DNA from: Massilia glaciei
Lineage (GTDB): Bacteria; Pseudomonadota; Gammaproteobacteria; Burkholderiales; Burkholderiaceae_D
Assembly: GCF_003011895.2 (NCBI RefSeq)
Contig: NZ_PXWF02000102.1
Coordinates: forward strand, 1-64,000
DNA: 64,000 nt
Direction: 5' to 3'
The translations under genes were made by a program, and so were the position numbers. The notes beneath the pieces are model-generated. The model was given only the letters and a program-made list of their open reading frames with translations. It had not been told where the DNA came from and searched no databases. Positions within the stretch are counted from its first letter, which is position 1. Each line of letters starts with the position of its first letter. Positions 20,008 through 30,521 of this stretch are shown piece by piece.

Positions 20008-21114
20008 TCAGGCGGGGTAGAGCGCGCCCAAAATCCTTGGGCCTTTCGCCCCCGTCACGGCGGGCAGGTTGCCCGAGGCGCGCTCGGTGAAGCGGTAACC
20101 GAGCCAGGCGAAAGCGAGCGCCTCCATCCGGTTGGGCGCCACGCCCAGCAATGCCGTCGATTCCACGTTCGTCTTTCCACCCAGCGCCACCGCGATATCG
20201 CGCATCAGGGTGCCGTTGTACGCCCCCCCGCCACACACATACACGGTCTCCGGCATCGCGGTGTTGGCCGCGATCGCGCGCGCGATCGTGACGGCCGTGA
20301 GCATCGTCAGCGTGGCCTGCACGTCGGCCGGCACCAGCGTGCCCCATTGCGCCAGGCGGGTGTCGAGCCATTGCGCGTGGAACAGGTCGCGCCCCGTGCT
20401 CTTGGGCGGGGGCGCCCTGAAGAAGGGCTCGTCGAGCAGCATCTCGAGTAGGCCCGGCACGACCGTGCCGCTGGCCGCCCAGCGCCCGTCCTCGTCGTAT
20501 TCGGCGCCCAGGTGGCGCCCGATCCAGCCGTCGAGCATCACGTTTCCGGGGCCGGTGTCGAAGCCGCTCACGCTGCCGTCGGGATGCAGGACCGTCAGGT
20601 TGGCGATGCCGCCGATGTTGACCAGCACCCGCGTGTGGCCCGGCACGCCGAACATGGCCTGGTGGAAGGCCGGCACCAGCGGCGCGCCCTGGCCGCCGGC
20701 GGCGATGTCGCGGGTGCGGAAGTCGGCGATCACATCGATGCCCGACAGTTCGGCCAGCAGCGCCGGATTGTTGGTCTGGCGCGTGTAGCCGAGGTCGGGG
20801 CGGTGGCGGATGGTTTGGCCGTGCACGGCGACCGCGCGCACCGGCCCGGGCGCGGCGTGCAGCAACTCGGCCACGCAGACGGCGTAGCTGGCCGCGAGCG
20901 CGTTGGCGGCCAGCGCCTCGCGTTCGATTTCGTTGTCGCCGCGCAGCTGCAGCTCCATCAGTTCGGCGCGCAGCGGCGCCGGGAACGGGACGAAGGCGGC
21001 GGCGAGCGAGGTGATGGCGCCCCCGGCAAAGTCGGCGAGCACGCCGTCGACGCCGTCCATGCTGGTGCCGGACATGAGGCCAATGTGCAGGGTGGAGGTG
21101 GGGGACATGCTCAT
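20008..21114 (-). CDS. anmK: Anhydro-N-acetylmuramic acid kinase
   Basis: This 368-residue sugar kinase converts 1,6-anhydro-MurNAc, released in wall turnover, to MurNAc-6-phosphate. The ATP-binding motif [13 protein letters not shown] is near the N-terminus. Later segments include [37 protein letters not shown] and CGGGAYN. Two adjacent ATGs (21114 and 21108) are possible; the first has GAGG upstream. It lies downstream of the M23 peptidase gene, a natural pairing in peptidoglycan turnover, with a hairpin between. Confidence 0.93.
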   Translation of the reverse strand: MSMSPTSTLHIGLMSGTSMDGVDGVLADFAGGAITSLAAAFVPFPAPLRAELMELQLRGDNEIEREALAANALAASYAVCVAELLHAAPGPVRAVAVHGQTIRHRPDLGYTRQTNNPALLAELSGIDVIADFRTRDIAAGGQGAPLVPAFHQAMFGVPGHTRVLVNIGGIANLTVLHPDGSVSGFDTGPGNVMLDGWIGRHLGAEYDEDGRWAASGTVVPGLLEMLLDEPFFRAPPPKSTGRDLFHAQWLDTRLAQWGTLVPADVQATLTMLTAVTIARAIAANTAMPETVYVCGGGAYNGTLMRDIAVALGGKTNVESTALLGVAPNRMEALAFAWLGYRFTERASGNLPAVTGAKGPRILGALYPA

Positions 21115-21152
21115 CGGGGGCCTCGGCGTGGGGAAACGGTGGGTTGAAAATG

Positions 21153-21179
21153 ACAACACCCGCACGCGGCGGGTGTTGT
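21153..21179 (-). terminator. Hairpin between mepM-like gene and anmK
   Basis: A perfect 11-bp stem, ACAACACCCGC (21153-21163) with GCGGGTGTTGT (21169-21179), has a 5-base loop. On the minus strand it is followed by CATTTT only, so it is a weak terminator or an attenuator that would lower anmK expression relative to the peptidase. Confidence 0.6.
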
Positions 21180-21204
21180 GAAGAACTATATCAGGACGGC
21201 ACGA

Positions 21205-22569
21205 TCAGCGCGCCGCCATCGGTGCGCCGGCCGGACGCAGCAGGGCGAAGCGGTGGCTCATGTCGGACGCCGCCATGCGGAAGCGCGCCATTTCGGATGG
21301 GCTCAGCGGCGCTTGCGCGAGCACCTTGATCTTCATCGGGTCGCGCGCTTCGTTGTTGATGCGGAACTCGTAATGCAGGTGGGCGCCGGTCGACCAACCG
21401 GTCGAGCCGACGTAGCCGATCACTTCGCCCTGCATCACCTTGGCGCCCTTGCGCTTGCTTGGCACGAAACGGCTCAAGTGGGCGTAGGCGGTAGAGTAGC
21501 CGGCCCAGTGCTTGATGACCACGGTGTTGCCGTAGCCGCCCTGAACGCCCGCGAAGTCGATCACGCCGTCGCCCGTGGCGCGGATCGGGGTGCCCTGCGC
21601 GGCGGCGAAGTCGACGCCCTTGTGCGCCTTCCATTTGCCCGAGATCGGGTGGGTGCGCATCGAGAAGCCCGACGAAATACGGGAGAATTCGAGCGGCGAC
21701 TTGAGGAAGGCCTTTTTGAGCGCCTTGCCGTCGAGGCTGTAATAGCCGCCCTGCTTGGTGACGGGGTCCTCGAACCACACCGATTGGTAGGTGGTGCCGC
21801 GGTTGGTGAACTCGCCGGCCAGGATGCGGCCCACGCGCACCATCTCGCCGCCCGACCAGAACGTCTCGTAGACCACGTTGAAACGGTCGCCGCGTTTCAG
21901 GTCGGAACGGAAGTCGATGTTGGTGGAGAACATTTCGATGATCTGGGCGACGATGCCGTCAGGCAGCTTGCCGCCATCGGAGGTCGAGTCGGTCGCCGAA
22001 TACAGGGAATGGGTGATTTCGCGGGCGCGCATCTCGACGCGGCGCTCGAGATTGGCCGGCGTCAGCTTGGCGGCGAACTTGTCGCCTTCGCGCGTGACGA
22101 TGATGTTGTTGACCGGGGTGTCCTTGCCGTCGACGAGCGTCGCCTGCAGCCATTGCAGCTCGCCCGTCTGGCTGATCTTGACCTGGACGCGCTTGCCGCT
22201 CTTAAGCTGGAGCACGCCTTTGGCGATCTTGTCGGTCTTGATGAATTTGACGACCGCGGGATCGTCCACGCCGAGCCGATTGAGCAGCGCCGACAGGGTG
22301 TCGCCGTTGCGGATCTTTTCTTCGTGGATGAATTCTTGGTCGTCCTGCTGGAGCGCGGTGATCTGGTCCGCCAGGTTCGGCAGTTCGAGGTCTTGGGCGA
22401 TGGACTTGACTGGGATATCGGACGCATCGGGGGCCAGCGGTGCTACGCCGGCGGCGCCGAACGCGCAAACTGCGAGGAAGATTGCCGAGACGCTGATGAT
22501 GCGCGCCTTCCGGGTCGTTCCCAGCAGGCTGGGCCAGCTAGTCGTCTTGATTTTGTTTGTAGGGTTCAT
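21205..22569 (-). CDS. M23 family peptidoglycan endopeptidase (MepM-like)
   Basis: This 454-residue membrane-anchored peptidase has a single N-terminal membrane segment (residues about 18-40). A LysM/OapA-like region follows with IRNGDTLSALLNRLGV, then a C-terminal LytM domain. Zinc ligands are visible in KAHKGVDFAAAQGTPI and GAHLHYEFRIN. MepM cuts D-Ala-mDAP crosslinks to allow wall growth. The ATG at 22567-22569 gives MNPTNKIK; an earlier frame extension lacks a ribosome site. It diverges from tyrS across an AT-rich promoter region of about 175 bases. Confidence 0.9.
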   Translation of the reverse strand: MNPTNKIKTTSWPSLLGTTRKARIISVSAIFLAVCAFGAAGVAPLAPDASDIPVKSIAQDLELPNLADQITALQQDDQEFIHEEKIRNGDTLSALLNRLGVDDPAVVKFIKTDKIAKGVLQLKSGKRVQVKISQTGELQWLQATLVDGKDTPVNNIIVTREGDKFAAKLTPANLERRVEMRAREITHSLYSATDSTSDGGKLPDGIVAQIIEMFSTNIDFRSDLKRGDRFNVVYETFWSGGEMVRVGRILAGEFTNRGTTYQSVWFEDPVTKQGGYYSLDGKALKKAFLKSPLEFSRISSGFSMRTHPISGKWKAHKGVDFAAAQGTPIRATGDGVIDFAGVQGGYGNTVVIKHWAGYSTAYAHLSRFVPSKRKGAKVMQGEVIGYVGSTGWSTGAHLHYEFRINNEARDPMKIKVLAQAPLSPSEMARFRMAASDMSHRFALLRPAGAPMAAR

Positions 22570-22743
22570 GCAATCAGTTAAAATTTGGCACTTGAACATC
22601 CGTACAGCTTTGATTTCTATTGTTATTTTTTCGGATAGTTTTCGTGCGGCAAGATTGATGGGAATCGCGAATTATATCAGCGTCTTGACGTGCATCGAAT
22701 TTTTTTCCTCCCTTATTTGTTAGATTTCGTTAGATTTGCCTAT

Positions 22744-24012
22744 ATGACCACTCCAGTAACACCCTCGAAAAACGTTGCCAGCGCCGCCGGTTCGCCCCCT
22801 TTGCCCCTGACCGACGCCGTGCGGGAGGCGCTGGCAATCACCAGGCGCGGCGTCGATGAATTGCTCATCGAAAGCGAATTCGCGCAAAAACTAACGCGTT
22901 CGGAGCAAAGCGGCCAGCCGCTGCGCATCAAGCTCGGGCTCGACCCGACCGCGCCCGACTTGCACCTCGGGCATACGGTGGTGCTCAATAAGATGCGCCA
23001 GCTGCAAAACCTGGGGCATCAGGTGATTTTTTTGATCGGCGACTTCACGTCGATGATCGGTGATCCGTCGGGCCGCAACATCACGCGCCCGCCGCTGACC
23101 AAAGAACAGATCGAACTGAACGCGATGACGTATTTCAAGCAGGCCTCCCTGGTGCTTGACCCCGCGCGCACGGAAATCAGGTACAACTCGGAATGGTCCG
23201 ACCCGCTGGGCGCGCGCGGGATGATCGAACTGGCTTCGCGCTACACGGTGGCGCGGATGATGGAGCGTGACGACTTTACCAAGCGCTACAAGAGTGGGAC
23301 ACCCATTTCGGTCCATGAGTTCCTGTATCCGCTCATGCAAGGCTACGATTCCGTCGCTTTAAAGGCCGATCTTGAGCTGGGTGGAACAGATCAGAAATTC
23401 AACTTGCTTGTTGGCCGCGAACTGCAGAAGGATTACGGGCAGGAGCAGCAGTGCATACTGACGATGCCTTTGCTGGAGGGGCTCGACGGTGTTGATAAAA
23501 TGTCCAAGTCCAAGAACAATTATATCGGCATCACCGAGCCCGCCAATATGATGTTTGGCAAACTGATGAGCATTTCGGACACGATGATGTGGCGTTATTA
23601 CGAATTGCTGTCGTTCCGCTCGATCGCTGACTTGGCCTCGCTCAAGTCCGAGGTCGCGGCGGGCCTCAATCCGCGCGAGGCTAAAGTTGCATTGGCGCAA
23701 GAAATCGTCGCGCGCTTCCACTCCGCCCAGGCCGCCACCGACGCGCTGGCCGACTTCGTCAACCGCTCCAAGGGCGGGGTCCCCGACGACGTGCCCGAGC
23801 TCGCGCTCGCCGGCGCGCCGCTGGGCATCGCCGTGCTGCTGCGCCAGGCCGGCCTGTGCGCCTCGGCGTCCGAGGCGATGCGCATGGTCGAGCAGGGCGG
23901 CGTCAAGATCGACGGCGCCGCCGTCAGCGACAAGGCGCTCAAGGTCGGGGCCGGCACTTTCGTGCTGCAGGTCGGCAAGCGCAAGTTCGCCCGCGTGACC
24001 TTGTCCGCATGA
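22744..24012 (+). CDS. tyrS: Tyrosyl-tRNA synthetase
   Basis: This 422-residue class I synthetase attaches tyrosine to tRNA-Tyr. It has the HIGH-type motif HLGHT, the tyrosine-site segment [18 protein letters not shown] and KMSKSKNN for ATP. A C-terminal S4 RNA-binding domain ([14 protein letters not shown]) ends the protein. The form with [14 protein letters not shown] is the TyrZ-like subgroup common in proteobacteria. The ATG at 22744 is chosen; an upstream frame start at 22690 is unlikely. Its stop overlaps the dtd start (ATGA). Confidence 0.96.
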   Translation: MTTPVTPSKNVASAAGSPPLPLTDAVREALAITRRGVDELLIESEFAQKLTRSEQSGQPLRIKLGLDPTAPDLHLGHTVVLNKMRQLQNLGHQVIFLIGDFTSMIGDPSGRNITRPPLTKEQIELNAMTYFKQASLVLDPARTEIRYNSEWSDPLGARGMIELASRYTVARMMERDDFTKRYKSGTPISVHEFLYPLMQGYDSVALKADLELGGTDQKFNLLVGRELQKDYGQEQQCILTMPLLEGLDGVDKMSKSKNNYIGITEPANMMFGKLMSISDTMMWRYYELLSFRSIADLASLKSEVAAGLNPREAKVALAQEIVARFHSAQAATDALADFVNRSKGGVPDDVPELALAGAPLGIAVLLRQAGLCASASEAMRMVEQGGVKIDGAAVSDKALKVGAGTFVLQVGKRKFARVTLSA

Positions 24013-24545
24013 TCGCGCTGTTGCAGCGCGTGAGCGAGGCCAGCGTGCTGGTCGAGGGCGCCAGCGTGGGCGCGATCGGCGCCGGCCTGATGGTGCTGCT
24101 GTGCGCCGAACGGGGCGACACCGAGAAGGAGGCCGACGCGCTGCTCGGAAAAATGCTGGGCTACCGCGTGTTTTCGGACGCGGCCGGCAAGATGAACCTG
24201 AGCGTGACCGACGTCGCCGGCGACTTGCTGCTGGTGCCGCAGTTCACGCTCGCGGCCGACACGCGCTCGGGCACGCGGCCGTCGTTCACGCCGGCGGCGA
24301 GCCCGCGGGACGGCTTGCGGCTGTTCGATTACCTTGTGCGCCAGGCGCGGAGCAGGCATGGCATAGTTGAGACAGGGAAATTCGGCGCCGACATGAAGGT
24401 GTCGTTGACTAACGACGGACCGGTCACGTTCTGGCTCCAGGTGAAGCCGCAACCGCAGCCGCAACCGCAGCCGCAACCGCGGCCGCAACCCAAGCCGCGG
24501 CCGCAGCCTGCGCCACAGGCCAAGCCTGACCTGGCCAGCGAGTGA
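24009..24545 (+). CDS. dtd: D-aminoacyl-tRNA deacylase with Pro/Gln-rich tail
   Basis: This 178-residue protein hydrolyses D-aminoacyl-tRNAs, a quality-control step that fits its coupling to tyrS (ATGA overlap). The DTD core is residues 1-148, with the catalytic-region motifs [38 protein letters not shown] and the C-terminal [21 protein letters not shown]. The usual enzyme stops there (about 145-150 aa). Here a 30-residue extension of alternating Pro with Gln, Arg or Lys follows, encoded by a CCGCAA/CCGCAG repeat that could vary in length. Confidence 0.93.
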   Translation: MIALLQRVSEASVLVEGASVGAIGAGLMVLLCAERGDTEKEADALLGKMLGYRVFSDAAGKMNLSVTDVAGDLLLVPQFTLAADTRSGTRPSFTPAASPRDGLRLFDYLVRQARSRHGIVETGKFGADMKVSLTNDGPVTFWLQVKPQPQPQPQPQPRPQPKPRPQPAPQAKPDLASE

Positions 24546-24593
24546 ACCGGCGCGCCGGGCGACTGTCAATAACATCAGTGGGGGAGAAAAACC

Positions 24594-25259
24594 ATGAAGC
24601 TTTGGAGTGAGTCATTTACCGACGGCGGCGTGATTCCGCCGGAGTGCGCGTTCGCCGTCATCGATCCGTTGCAACACGTGCGCCTGTCGACCAACCGCAA
24701 TCCGCACCTGGCCTGGGACGACGTTCCGCCCGGCACCGAGTCGCTGATCCTGTTCTGCCACGACAACGACGCGCCGACGGTGGGCACCGACGTCAACCGC
24801 GACGGCCGCCACGTCGCGGCCGACCTGCCGCGGGCCGAGTTTTTCCACTGGACGCTGGTCGACATTCCCGTCGCGATCGATTCGATCAAGGCCGGCATGT
24901 TCTCCGAGCTCGTCACGCCGCACGGCAAGCCGGGCCCGCAAGTGCCTTTCACCATCAAGAACGGCACCGAACACCAACTGCGCCAGGGCATCAACGACTA
25001 CACGAGCTGGTTCGCGACCGACCCCGACATGGCCGGCGAGTACTACGGCTACGACGGTCCATGCCCCCCGTGGAACGACCTGCGGTTGCACACCTATGTG
25101 TTCACCCTGTATGCGCTCGACGTGCGCGTGTTTCCGCTCGAGGGCAGTTTCACGGGCCCCGAGGCGCGCCTGGCGATCCGCGGCCACATCCTCGACGAGG
25201 CGCGCATCTTCGGGGTCTACTCGCTCAATCCCGACGTCGCCGCCACACTGTCGGTGTAA
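24594..25259 (+). CDS. YbhB/YbcL family Raf-kinase-inhibitor-like protein (PEBP)
   Basis: This 221-residue protein carries the PEBP fold signatures SLILFCHDNDAP and FFHWTLVDIP, plus GYDGPCPPWND near the ligand pocket and LHTYVFTLYALD. Bacterial members bind small anions or lipids; their role is not settled. No signal peptide is seen, so it is likely cytoplasmic. GGGGGAG precedes the start by about 11 bases. It lies in a same-strand run after dtd and before a phosphatase gene. Confidence 0.88.
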   Translation: MKLWSESFTDGGVIPPECAFAVIDPLQHVRLSTNRNPHLAWDDVPPGTESLILFCHDNDAPTVGTDVNRDGRHVAADLPRAEFFHWTLVDIPVAIDSIKAGMFSELVTPHGKPGPQVPFTIKNGTEHQLRQGINDYTSWFATDPDMAGEYYGYDGPCPPWNDLRLHTYVFTLYALDVRVFPLEGSFTGPEARLAIRGHILDEARIFGVYSLNPDVAATLSV

Positions 25260-25316
25260 GCGCCGCCAATTCACGATTCGCTGGCCCCGCCCCGCGCGGG
25301 CGGCCGGCCACAGCCC

Positions 25317-25991
25317 ATGCCCATAACTAACATCAGCAGCACCACGCGTCCGACCACGATCTTGCTCATCCGCCATGGCGAAACCGCCTGGAACGCCGAG
25401 CGCCGCCTGCAGGGCCACATCGACATCGCCCTCAACGCCGAGGGCGAGCGCCAGGCCGGCGCGCTGGCGGCCGTGCTGGCGGCCGAGCGGATCGACGCGG
25501 TCGTGGCCAGCGACCTGCAGCGCGCCTGGCAGACCGCCGAGGCCATCGCAGGCCACCACGGCCTGCCGGTGCCGCGCGAGCCGGGCCTGCGCGAGCGCTG
25601 CTTCGGCGGCTTCGAGGGCCTGCTCTACGCCGAGATCGAGCAACGCTTCCCGGCCGAATTCGCGGCGTGGCAGGCGCGCAGGGTCGACGCGGCGATGCCG
25701 GACGGCCTGCGCGAGGCCGAAACCTTCCGCCAGTTCTACCACCGCGCGGTGGGCGCGATCGTCGCGCTGGGCGCGCGCCACCCGGGGCGCACGCTGGCGC
25801 TGGTCGCCCACGGCGGCGTGCTCGAGTGCGCCTACCGCGCCGCGCTCGGCCTGTCGCTCGAGACGCCGCGCGACTTCGCCGTGATAAACGCGAGCATCAA
25901 CCGCTTCACGCTTGCCGATGGCAAGCTCAGCCTGGCAAGCTGGGGCGAGGTCGGGCACCTCCGGGACGACGTGCTCGACGAACTCAACTAG
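25317..25991 (+). CDS. Histidine phosphatase family protein (phosphoglycerate mutase-like)
   Basis: This 224-residue protein belongs to the branch-1 histidine phosphatases. The catalytic histidine lies in LIRHGETAWN, with SDLQRAWQTAEAIA, the acid-region LRERCFGGFEG and the second histidine in LVAHGGVLE. Members include cofactor-dependent mutases, CobC-like alpha-ribazole phosphatases and broad phosphatases; the sequence alone does not separate these. No cobalamin genes are nearby. Confidence 0.87.
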   Translation: MPITNISSTTRPTTILLIRHGETAWNAERRLQGHIDIALNAEGERQAGALAAVLAAERIDAVVASDLQRAWQTAEAIAGHHGLPVPREPGLRERCFGGFEGLLYAEIEQRFPAEFAAWQARRVDAAMPDGLREAETFRQFYHRAVGAIVALGARHPGRTLALVAHGGVLECAYRAALGLSLETPRDFAVINASINRFTLADGKLSLASWGEVGHLRDDVLDELN

Positions 25992-26129
25992 CTTTCCCCA
26001 GTCCAAGCGAACGGCGCGGCATGCCGTTTTGTGCAATTCCACGCTTACTTGGGTGCAAAAATAGTGCTTATTAATTGAGCAGCGGTGAGGTAAAATAGCG
26101 GGTTCCCGCCCACTCTTTCTCGCCCTCCT

Positions 26130-27149
26130 GTGCAAATCGGACCCTATACGCTGCGCAATAACGTGTTCGTCGCGCCCATGGCCGGCGTGACCGACCGCCC
26201 GTTCCGCCAGTTGTGTAAACAACTCGGGGCCGGCTACGCCGTGTCCGAGATGGCCGCGTCCAATCCGCGCCTGTGGGCGACCGAAAAAAGCACGCGCCGC
26301 ACCGACCACGCGGGCGAAATGGAGCCGAAGGCGGTGCAGATCGCCGGCGCCGACCCGCAGGACCTGGCCGATTGCGCGCGCTTCAATGTCGAGCGCGGCG
26401 CCCAGATCATCGACATCAACATGGGGTGTCCCGTGAAAAAGGTGTGTAACAGCTGGTGCGGCTCGGCCCTGTTGCAGCACGAAGACCTGGTCGAAAAAAT
26501 CCTCAACGCCGTGGTGGCGGCCGTCGACGTGCCCGTCACGCTCAAGTTCCGCACCGGCTGGAACCGCGAAAACAAAAACGCGCTGCGCATCGCCCGCATC
26601 GCCGAGCAGGCCGGGATCCAGATGCTGACCTTGCACGGGCGCACCCGCGCCGACGGCTACAGCGGCGAGGCCGAGTACGACACGATCGCCGCCGTCAAGG
26701 CCGCCGTCGGCATCCCCGTGGTCGCCAACGGCGACATCACGACCCCCGAAAAAGCGCGCATGGTGCTCGCCGCCACCGGCGCCGACGCCATCATGATCGG
26801 CCGCGCGGCGCAGGGCCGGCCGTGGATCTGCCGCGAGATCGACCATTTCCTGCGCACCGGCGAGCACCTGCCCGCGCCCATGGTCGACGAGGTGCGCGCC
26901 CTGATGCACGAACACCTCGAGGCGCACTATGCGTTCTACGGCGAGTTCCTCGGGGTGCGCACCGCGCGCAAGCACATCGGCTGGTACGTGCGCGAGCTCG
27001 AGGGCGGCGAGCCGTTCCGCCAGCAAATGAACCTGCTCGAATCGACCAGCGCCCAATTGGCGGCGGTTGATAATTTTTTTCGAACACAACAACGTTTCGG
27101 GGAGCGGTTACAATATCGGCCCGGCGCGCCAGAACCACTGGCCGCATAA
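26130..27149 (+). CDS. dusB: tRNA-dihydrouridine synthase B
   Basis: This 339-residue flavoenzyme reduces uridine to dihydrouridine in tRNA. The FMN-barrel start is FVAPMAGVTDRPFR, the catalytic cysteine is C110 in NSWCGSALL, and the conserved LHGRTRADGYSG and VVANGDITTPEKA follow. The start codon is GTG with no clear Shine-Dalgarno site. The order dusB-fis matches Escherichia coli and many proteobacteria, where both are co-transcribed and growth-phase controlled. Confidence 0.95.
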   Translation: MQIGPYTLRNNVFVAPMAGVTDRPFRQLCKQLGAGYAVSEMAASNPRLWATEKSTRRTDHAGEMEPKAVQIAGADPQDLADCARFNVERGAQIIDINMGCPVKKVCNSWCGSALLQHEDLVEKILNAVVAAVDVPVTLKFRTGWNRENKNALRIARIAEQAGIQMLTLHGRTRADGYSGEAEYDTIAAVKAAVGIPVVANGDITTPEKARMVLAATGADAIMIGRAAQGRPWICREIDHFLRTGEHLPAPMVDEVRALMHEHLEAHYAFYGEFLGVRTARKHIGWYVRELEGGEPFRQQMNLLESTSAQLAAVDNFFRTQQRFGERLQYRPGAPEPLAA

Positions 27150-27254
27150 GCAACACTGGCAACACTGCACGCACCAAACAAGAACAGTCTATGGATCGGC
27201 GGCCGCCACCAGCGCGCCGTGCAAAACATCAATCAGCCGGATCAAGCACGCAAA

Positions 27255-27488
27255 ATGAGCAAAGAAAGTATCCAGGAAGTCGTCCAGAAAAGTCTTGAGG
27301 AGTATTTCAACGACCTCGGCGAGCAGCAACCGTCGAACATCTACGATATGGTCGTCCTGACGGTCGAAAAACCGATTCTCGAAGTGGTCATGATGCGTGC
27401 CGAGGGCAACCAGTCGCACGCCGCCCAGATGCTCGGGATCAACCGCAACACCCTGCGCAAGAAGTTGCAGGAGCACGGACTGCTGTAA
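27255..27488 (+). CDS. fis: DNA-binding protein Fis
   Basis: This 77-residue nucleoid protein bends DNA and tunes growth-phase transcription. The C-terminal helix-turn-helix is GNQSHAAQMLGINRNTLRKKL, nearly the canonical Fis motif. The ATG at 27255 gives MSKESIQEVVQKSL; an in-frame GTG at 27219 is less likely. The protein is shorter than E. coli Fis (98 aa), as usual in Betaproteobacteria, which lack the N-terminal beta-hairpin region. It follows dusB by about 105 bases. Confidence 0.94.
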   Translation: MSKESIQEVVQKSLEEYFNDLGEQQPSNIYDMVVLTVEKPILEVVMMRAEGNQSHAAQMLGINRNTLRKKLQEHGLL

Positions 27489-27597
27489 AGCGTCGCACAC
27501 CGGGTGGCCGTGCTCCCTGTGTCCCGATAGGGGGGAGTGCCGGCCGGTAGGCCGCCACCCCGCAAACACCAAACACACCACAACCTAGGCCACTCCC

Positions 27598-29184
27598 ATG
27601 ATCCAACAAGCCCTCATTTCCGTTTCCGACAAGACCGGCGTGCTCGACTTCGCGCGCGCCCTGTCCGCGCTCGGCGTCAAGATCCTGTCCACCGGCGGCA
27701 CCGCCAAACTGCTCGCCGACAACGGCGTGGCGGTGACGGAAGTGGCCGACTACACGGGCTTTCCCGAGATGCTCGACGGGCGCGTCAAGACCCTGCACCC
27801 GAAGGTGCACGGCGGCATCCTCGCGCGGCGCGACTTTCCGGACCATGTGGCCAAGCTGAGCGAGCACAACATTCCGACCATCGACATGGTCGTGGTCAAC
27901 CTGTATCCGTTCCAGCAAGCCGTGGCCAAGGACAGCTGCACGCTCGAGGACGCGATCGAGAACATCGACATCGGCGGCCCGACCATGCTGCGCTCGGCGG
28001 CCAAGAACCACAAGGATGTGGTCGTCGTGTGCGACCCGGCCGACTACGGCCGCGTGCTGGCAGAAATGAAGGGCACGGGCGCGGCCGCCGGCGACGTCGG
28101 CTACGACACCAAGTTCATGCTCGCCAAGAAAGTGTTCGCGCACACCGCGCAATACGACGGCGCGATCACCAACTACCTGACCAGCCTGGGCGAGGACAAG
28201 GCGCACGCGAGCCGCGCGGCCTATCCGCAAACCCTGAACATGAGCTTTGAGAAGGTGCAGGACATGCGCTACGGCGAGAACCCGCACCAGACGGCCGCCT
28301 TCTACCGCGACCTGGCGCCGGCCGCCGGCGCGCTGGCCAACTACCGCCAGCTGCAGGGCAAGGAGCTGTCGTACAACAACATCGCCGACGCCGACGCGGC
28401 CTGGGAATGCGTCAAGTCGCTCGGCGGCCTGGGCCAGCCGGCCGGCTGCGTGATCGTCAAGCATGCCAACCCGTGCGGCGTGGCGATCGGCGCCGATTCC
28501 TTCGACGCCTACAGCCGCGCGCTGCAGACCGATCCGACGTCGGCCTTTGGCGGCATCATCGCCTTCAACACCGAAGTCGACGCCAGGACCGCCGAGGCGA
28601 TCGCCAAGTTGTTCGTCGAGGTGCTGATCGCGCCCGGGTTCACCGACGAGGCGCGCCAGCTGATGGCCGCCAAGCAAAACGTGCGCGTGCTCGAGATCGC
28701 GCTCGGCGTCGGCCAAAACCCGTTCGACGTCAAGCGCGTCGGCGGCGGCCTGCTGGTGCAGTCGCCCGACGCCAAGAACGTCGGCCTCGGCGACTTGCGC
28801 GTGGTCACCAAGCTGCAACCGACCCAGCAGCAACTGCGGGACCTGATGTTCGCCTGGCGCGTGGCCAAGTACGTCAAGTCGAACGCGATCGTATTCTGCG
28901 GCAATGGCATGACGCTGGGCGTGGGGGCGGGGCAGATGAGCCGCATCGATTCGGCCCGGATCGCCTCGATCAAGGCGCAGAACGCCGGCCTCGTGCTGAC
29001 CGGCTCGGCCGTGGCCTCGGACGCGTTCTTCCCGTTCCGCGACGGCCTCGACGTGGTGGTCGACGCCGGCGCGAGCTGCGTGATCCAGCCGGGCGGTTCG
29101 ATGCGCGACCAGGAGGTGATCGACGCCGCCGACGAGCGCGGCGTGGTCATGCTGTACACCGGCGCGCGCCATTTCCGTCACTGA
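27598..29184 (+). CDS. purH: Bifunctional AICAR formyltransferase / IMP cyclohydrolase
   Basis: This 528-residue enzyme carries out the last two steps of purine synthesis. The N-terminal MGS-like IMP cyclohydrolase domain (residues about 1-150) includes [21 protein letters not shown] and [13 protein letters not shown]. The C-terminal transformylase domain includes [24 protein letters not shown] with the catalytic Lys-His pair, [11 protein letters not shown] and the end ARHFRH. A terminator-like repeat hairpin follows. Confidence 0.97.
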   Translation: MIQQALISVSDKTGVLDFARALSALGVKILSTGGTAKLLADNGVAVTEVADYTGFPEMLDGRVKTLHPKVHGGILARRDFPDHVAKLSEHNIPTIDMVVVNLYPFQQAVAKDSCTLEDAIENIDIGGPTMLRSAAKNHKDVVVVCDPADYGRVLAEMKGTGAAAGDVGYDTKFMLAKKVFAHTAQYDGAITNYLTSLGEDKAHASRAAYPQTLNMSFEKVQDMRYGENPHQTAAFYRDLAPAAGALANYRQLQGKELSYNNIADADAAWECVKSLGGLGQPAGCVIVKHANPCGVAIGADSFDAYSRALQTDPTSAFGGIIAFNTEVDARTAEAIAKLFVEVLIAPGFTDEARQLMAAKQNVRVLEIALGVGQNPFDVKRVGGGLLVQSPDAKNVGLGDLRVVTKLQPTQQQLRDLMFAWRVAKYVKSNAIVFCGNGMTLGVGAGQMSRIDSARIASIKAQNAGLVLTGSAVASDAFFPFRDGLDVVVDAGASCVIQPGGSMRDQEVIDAADERGVVMLYTGARHFRH

Positions 29185-29239
29185 TTATTGCCTGGGCGCC
29201 GCGGGAATCGCGGCGTCTCCTAGTTCGCCACAAAGTAAA

Positions 29240-29285
29240 AAAAGCAACCTCGTCCCCGCATGCGCGAGGACGATGTGGCTTTTTC
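29240..29285. repeat. Intergenic palindromic repeat after purH (copy A), terminator-like
   Basis: Bases 29252-29276 (beginning GTCCCCGCATGCGCGAGG) are an exact reverse complement of 43438-43462 between thiS and thiG. The surrounding AAAAAAAGC...GGCTTTTT arms form a hairpin with a T tract that can terminate purH transcription. This looks like a small dispersed repeat reused as a terminator. Confidence 0.8.
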
Positions 29286-29358
29286 CGCAGAATCAGCCGT
29301 TGCCGTTTTCACTTCGCATTGGCGACCGCTCCCTTGCCCAGCAGTATATGATTCACAC

Positions 29359-29895
29359 ATGATTATTCTGGGCATCGACCCCGGCCTGCGCACGACGGGC
29401 TTCGGCGTCATCGAAAAACAAGGCAGCAAGCTGCGCTACATCGCCTCGGGCACCATCAAGACGGTGGCCGAGGGCGAGTTGCCCGGCCGCCTGAAAATCA
29501 TCCTGCGCGGCATCGTCGAGGTCGTCGCGACCTACCGGCCCGACTGCGCCGCGATCGAGAAAGTGTTCGTCAACGTCAACCCGCAGTCGACCCTGTTGCT
29601 GGGGCAGGCGCGCGGCGCCGCCATCACGGCGCTCGTGTCCGCCGACCTCGACGTGGCCGAATACACCGCCTTGCAGGTCAAGCAGGCGGTGGTGGGGCAC
29701 GGCAAGGCGGCCAAGGAGCAGGTGCAGGACATGGTCGCGCGCCTGCTGGTGCTGCCCGGCCTGCCCGGCAGCGACGCCGCCGACGCGCTCGGGGTTGCCA
29801 TATGCCACGCCAACAGCCATGATGCGCTGGCGCTGATCGGCGCGCTCGCACCCGGCCTGAAGGGTTTGCGCATGAAGCGCGGCCGTCTCGTTTAA
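29359..29895 (+). CDS. ruvC: Holliday junction resolvase RuvC
   Basis: This 178-residue endonuclease cuts Holliday junctions symmetrically with RuvAB. The acidic residues sit in [10 protein letters not shown] (D7), AAIEKVFVN (Glu) and [14 protein letters not shown] (two Asp). The ATG at 29359 is correct by alignment; a frame extension to 29260 runs through the repeat hairpin. It heads the ruvC-ruvA-ruvB cluster, with 18 bases to ruvA. Confidence 0.96.
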   Translation: MIILGIDPGLRTTGFGVIEKQGSKLRYIASGTIKTVAEGELPGRLKIILRGIVEVVATYRPDCAAIEKVFVNVNPQSTLLLGQARGAAITALVSADLDVAEYTALQVKQAVVGHGKAAKEQVQDMVARLLVLPGLPGSDAADALGVAICHANSHDALALIGALAPGLKGLRMKRGRLV

Positions 29896-29913
29896 ACATC
29901 CACAAGGCATCAG

Positions 29914-30492
29914 ATGATTGGTCGCATTTCCGGAATCCTGCTCGAAAAAAATCCCCCGCAACTGCTGGTCGATTGCAATGGCGTCGGCTACGAGGTCGAC
30001 GTGCCCATGAGCACCTACTACAACCTGCCGCAACTGGGCGAGAAGGTCACGCTGTTCACGCACCAGGCGATCCGCGAGGACGCCCATTTGCTGTTCGGTT
30101 TCGGCAACGCGGCAGAACGCACCGTGTTCCGCCAGTTGATCAAGATCACCGGCGTCGGCGCGCGCACCGCGCTGTCGATCCTGTCGGGCATGACGATCGC
30201 CGACCTGGCCCAGGCCGTCACCCTGCAGGAGGCGGGCCGGCTGGTCAAGGTACCCGGCATCGGCAAGAAGACCGCCGAGCGGCTGCTGCTCGAGCTCAAA
30301 GGCAGGCTCGGGGCCGACCTCGGCAGCGCCGGCGGCGTGGTCCACAACGACGCACAATCCGATATTCTCAACGCGCTGCAGGCGCTGGGGTATTCTGACA
30401 AGGAGGCGCTGGCCGCGATCAAAAACATGCCGGTCGGAACCACCGTATCGGACGGCATCAAGTTCGCACTCAAGGCCTTGTCCAAGGGCTAA
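29914..30492 (+). CDS. ruvA: Holliday junction DNA helicase subunit RuvA
   Basis: This 192-residue protein forms the tetramer that holds the four-way junction. The N-terminal OB fold starts [30 protein letters not shown]. Two helix-hairpin-helix motifs follow ([17 protein letters not shown] and [17 protein letters not shown]). The C-terminal domain III ([19 protein letters not shown]) contacts RuvB. It is co-transcribed with ruvC and ruvB. Confidence 0.97.
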   Translation: MIGRISGILLEKNPPQLLVDCNGVGYEVDVPMSTYYNLPQLGEKVTLFTHQAIREDAHLLFGFGNAAERTVFRQLIKITGVGARTALSILSGMTIADLAQAVTLQEAGRLVKVPGIGKKTAERLLLELKGRLGADLGSAGGVVHNDAQSDILNALQALGYSDKEALAAIKNMPVGTTVSDGIKFALKALSKG

Positions 30493-30521
30493 GCGGAATC
30501 AACTACCAGCAGGGTTAAGCA

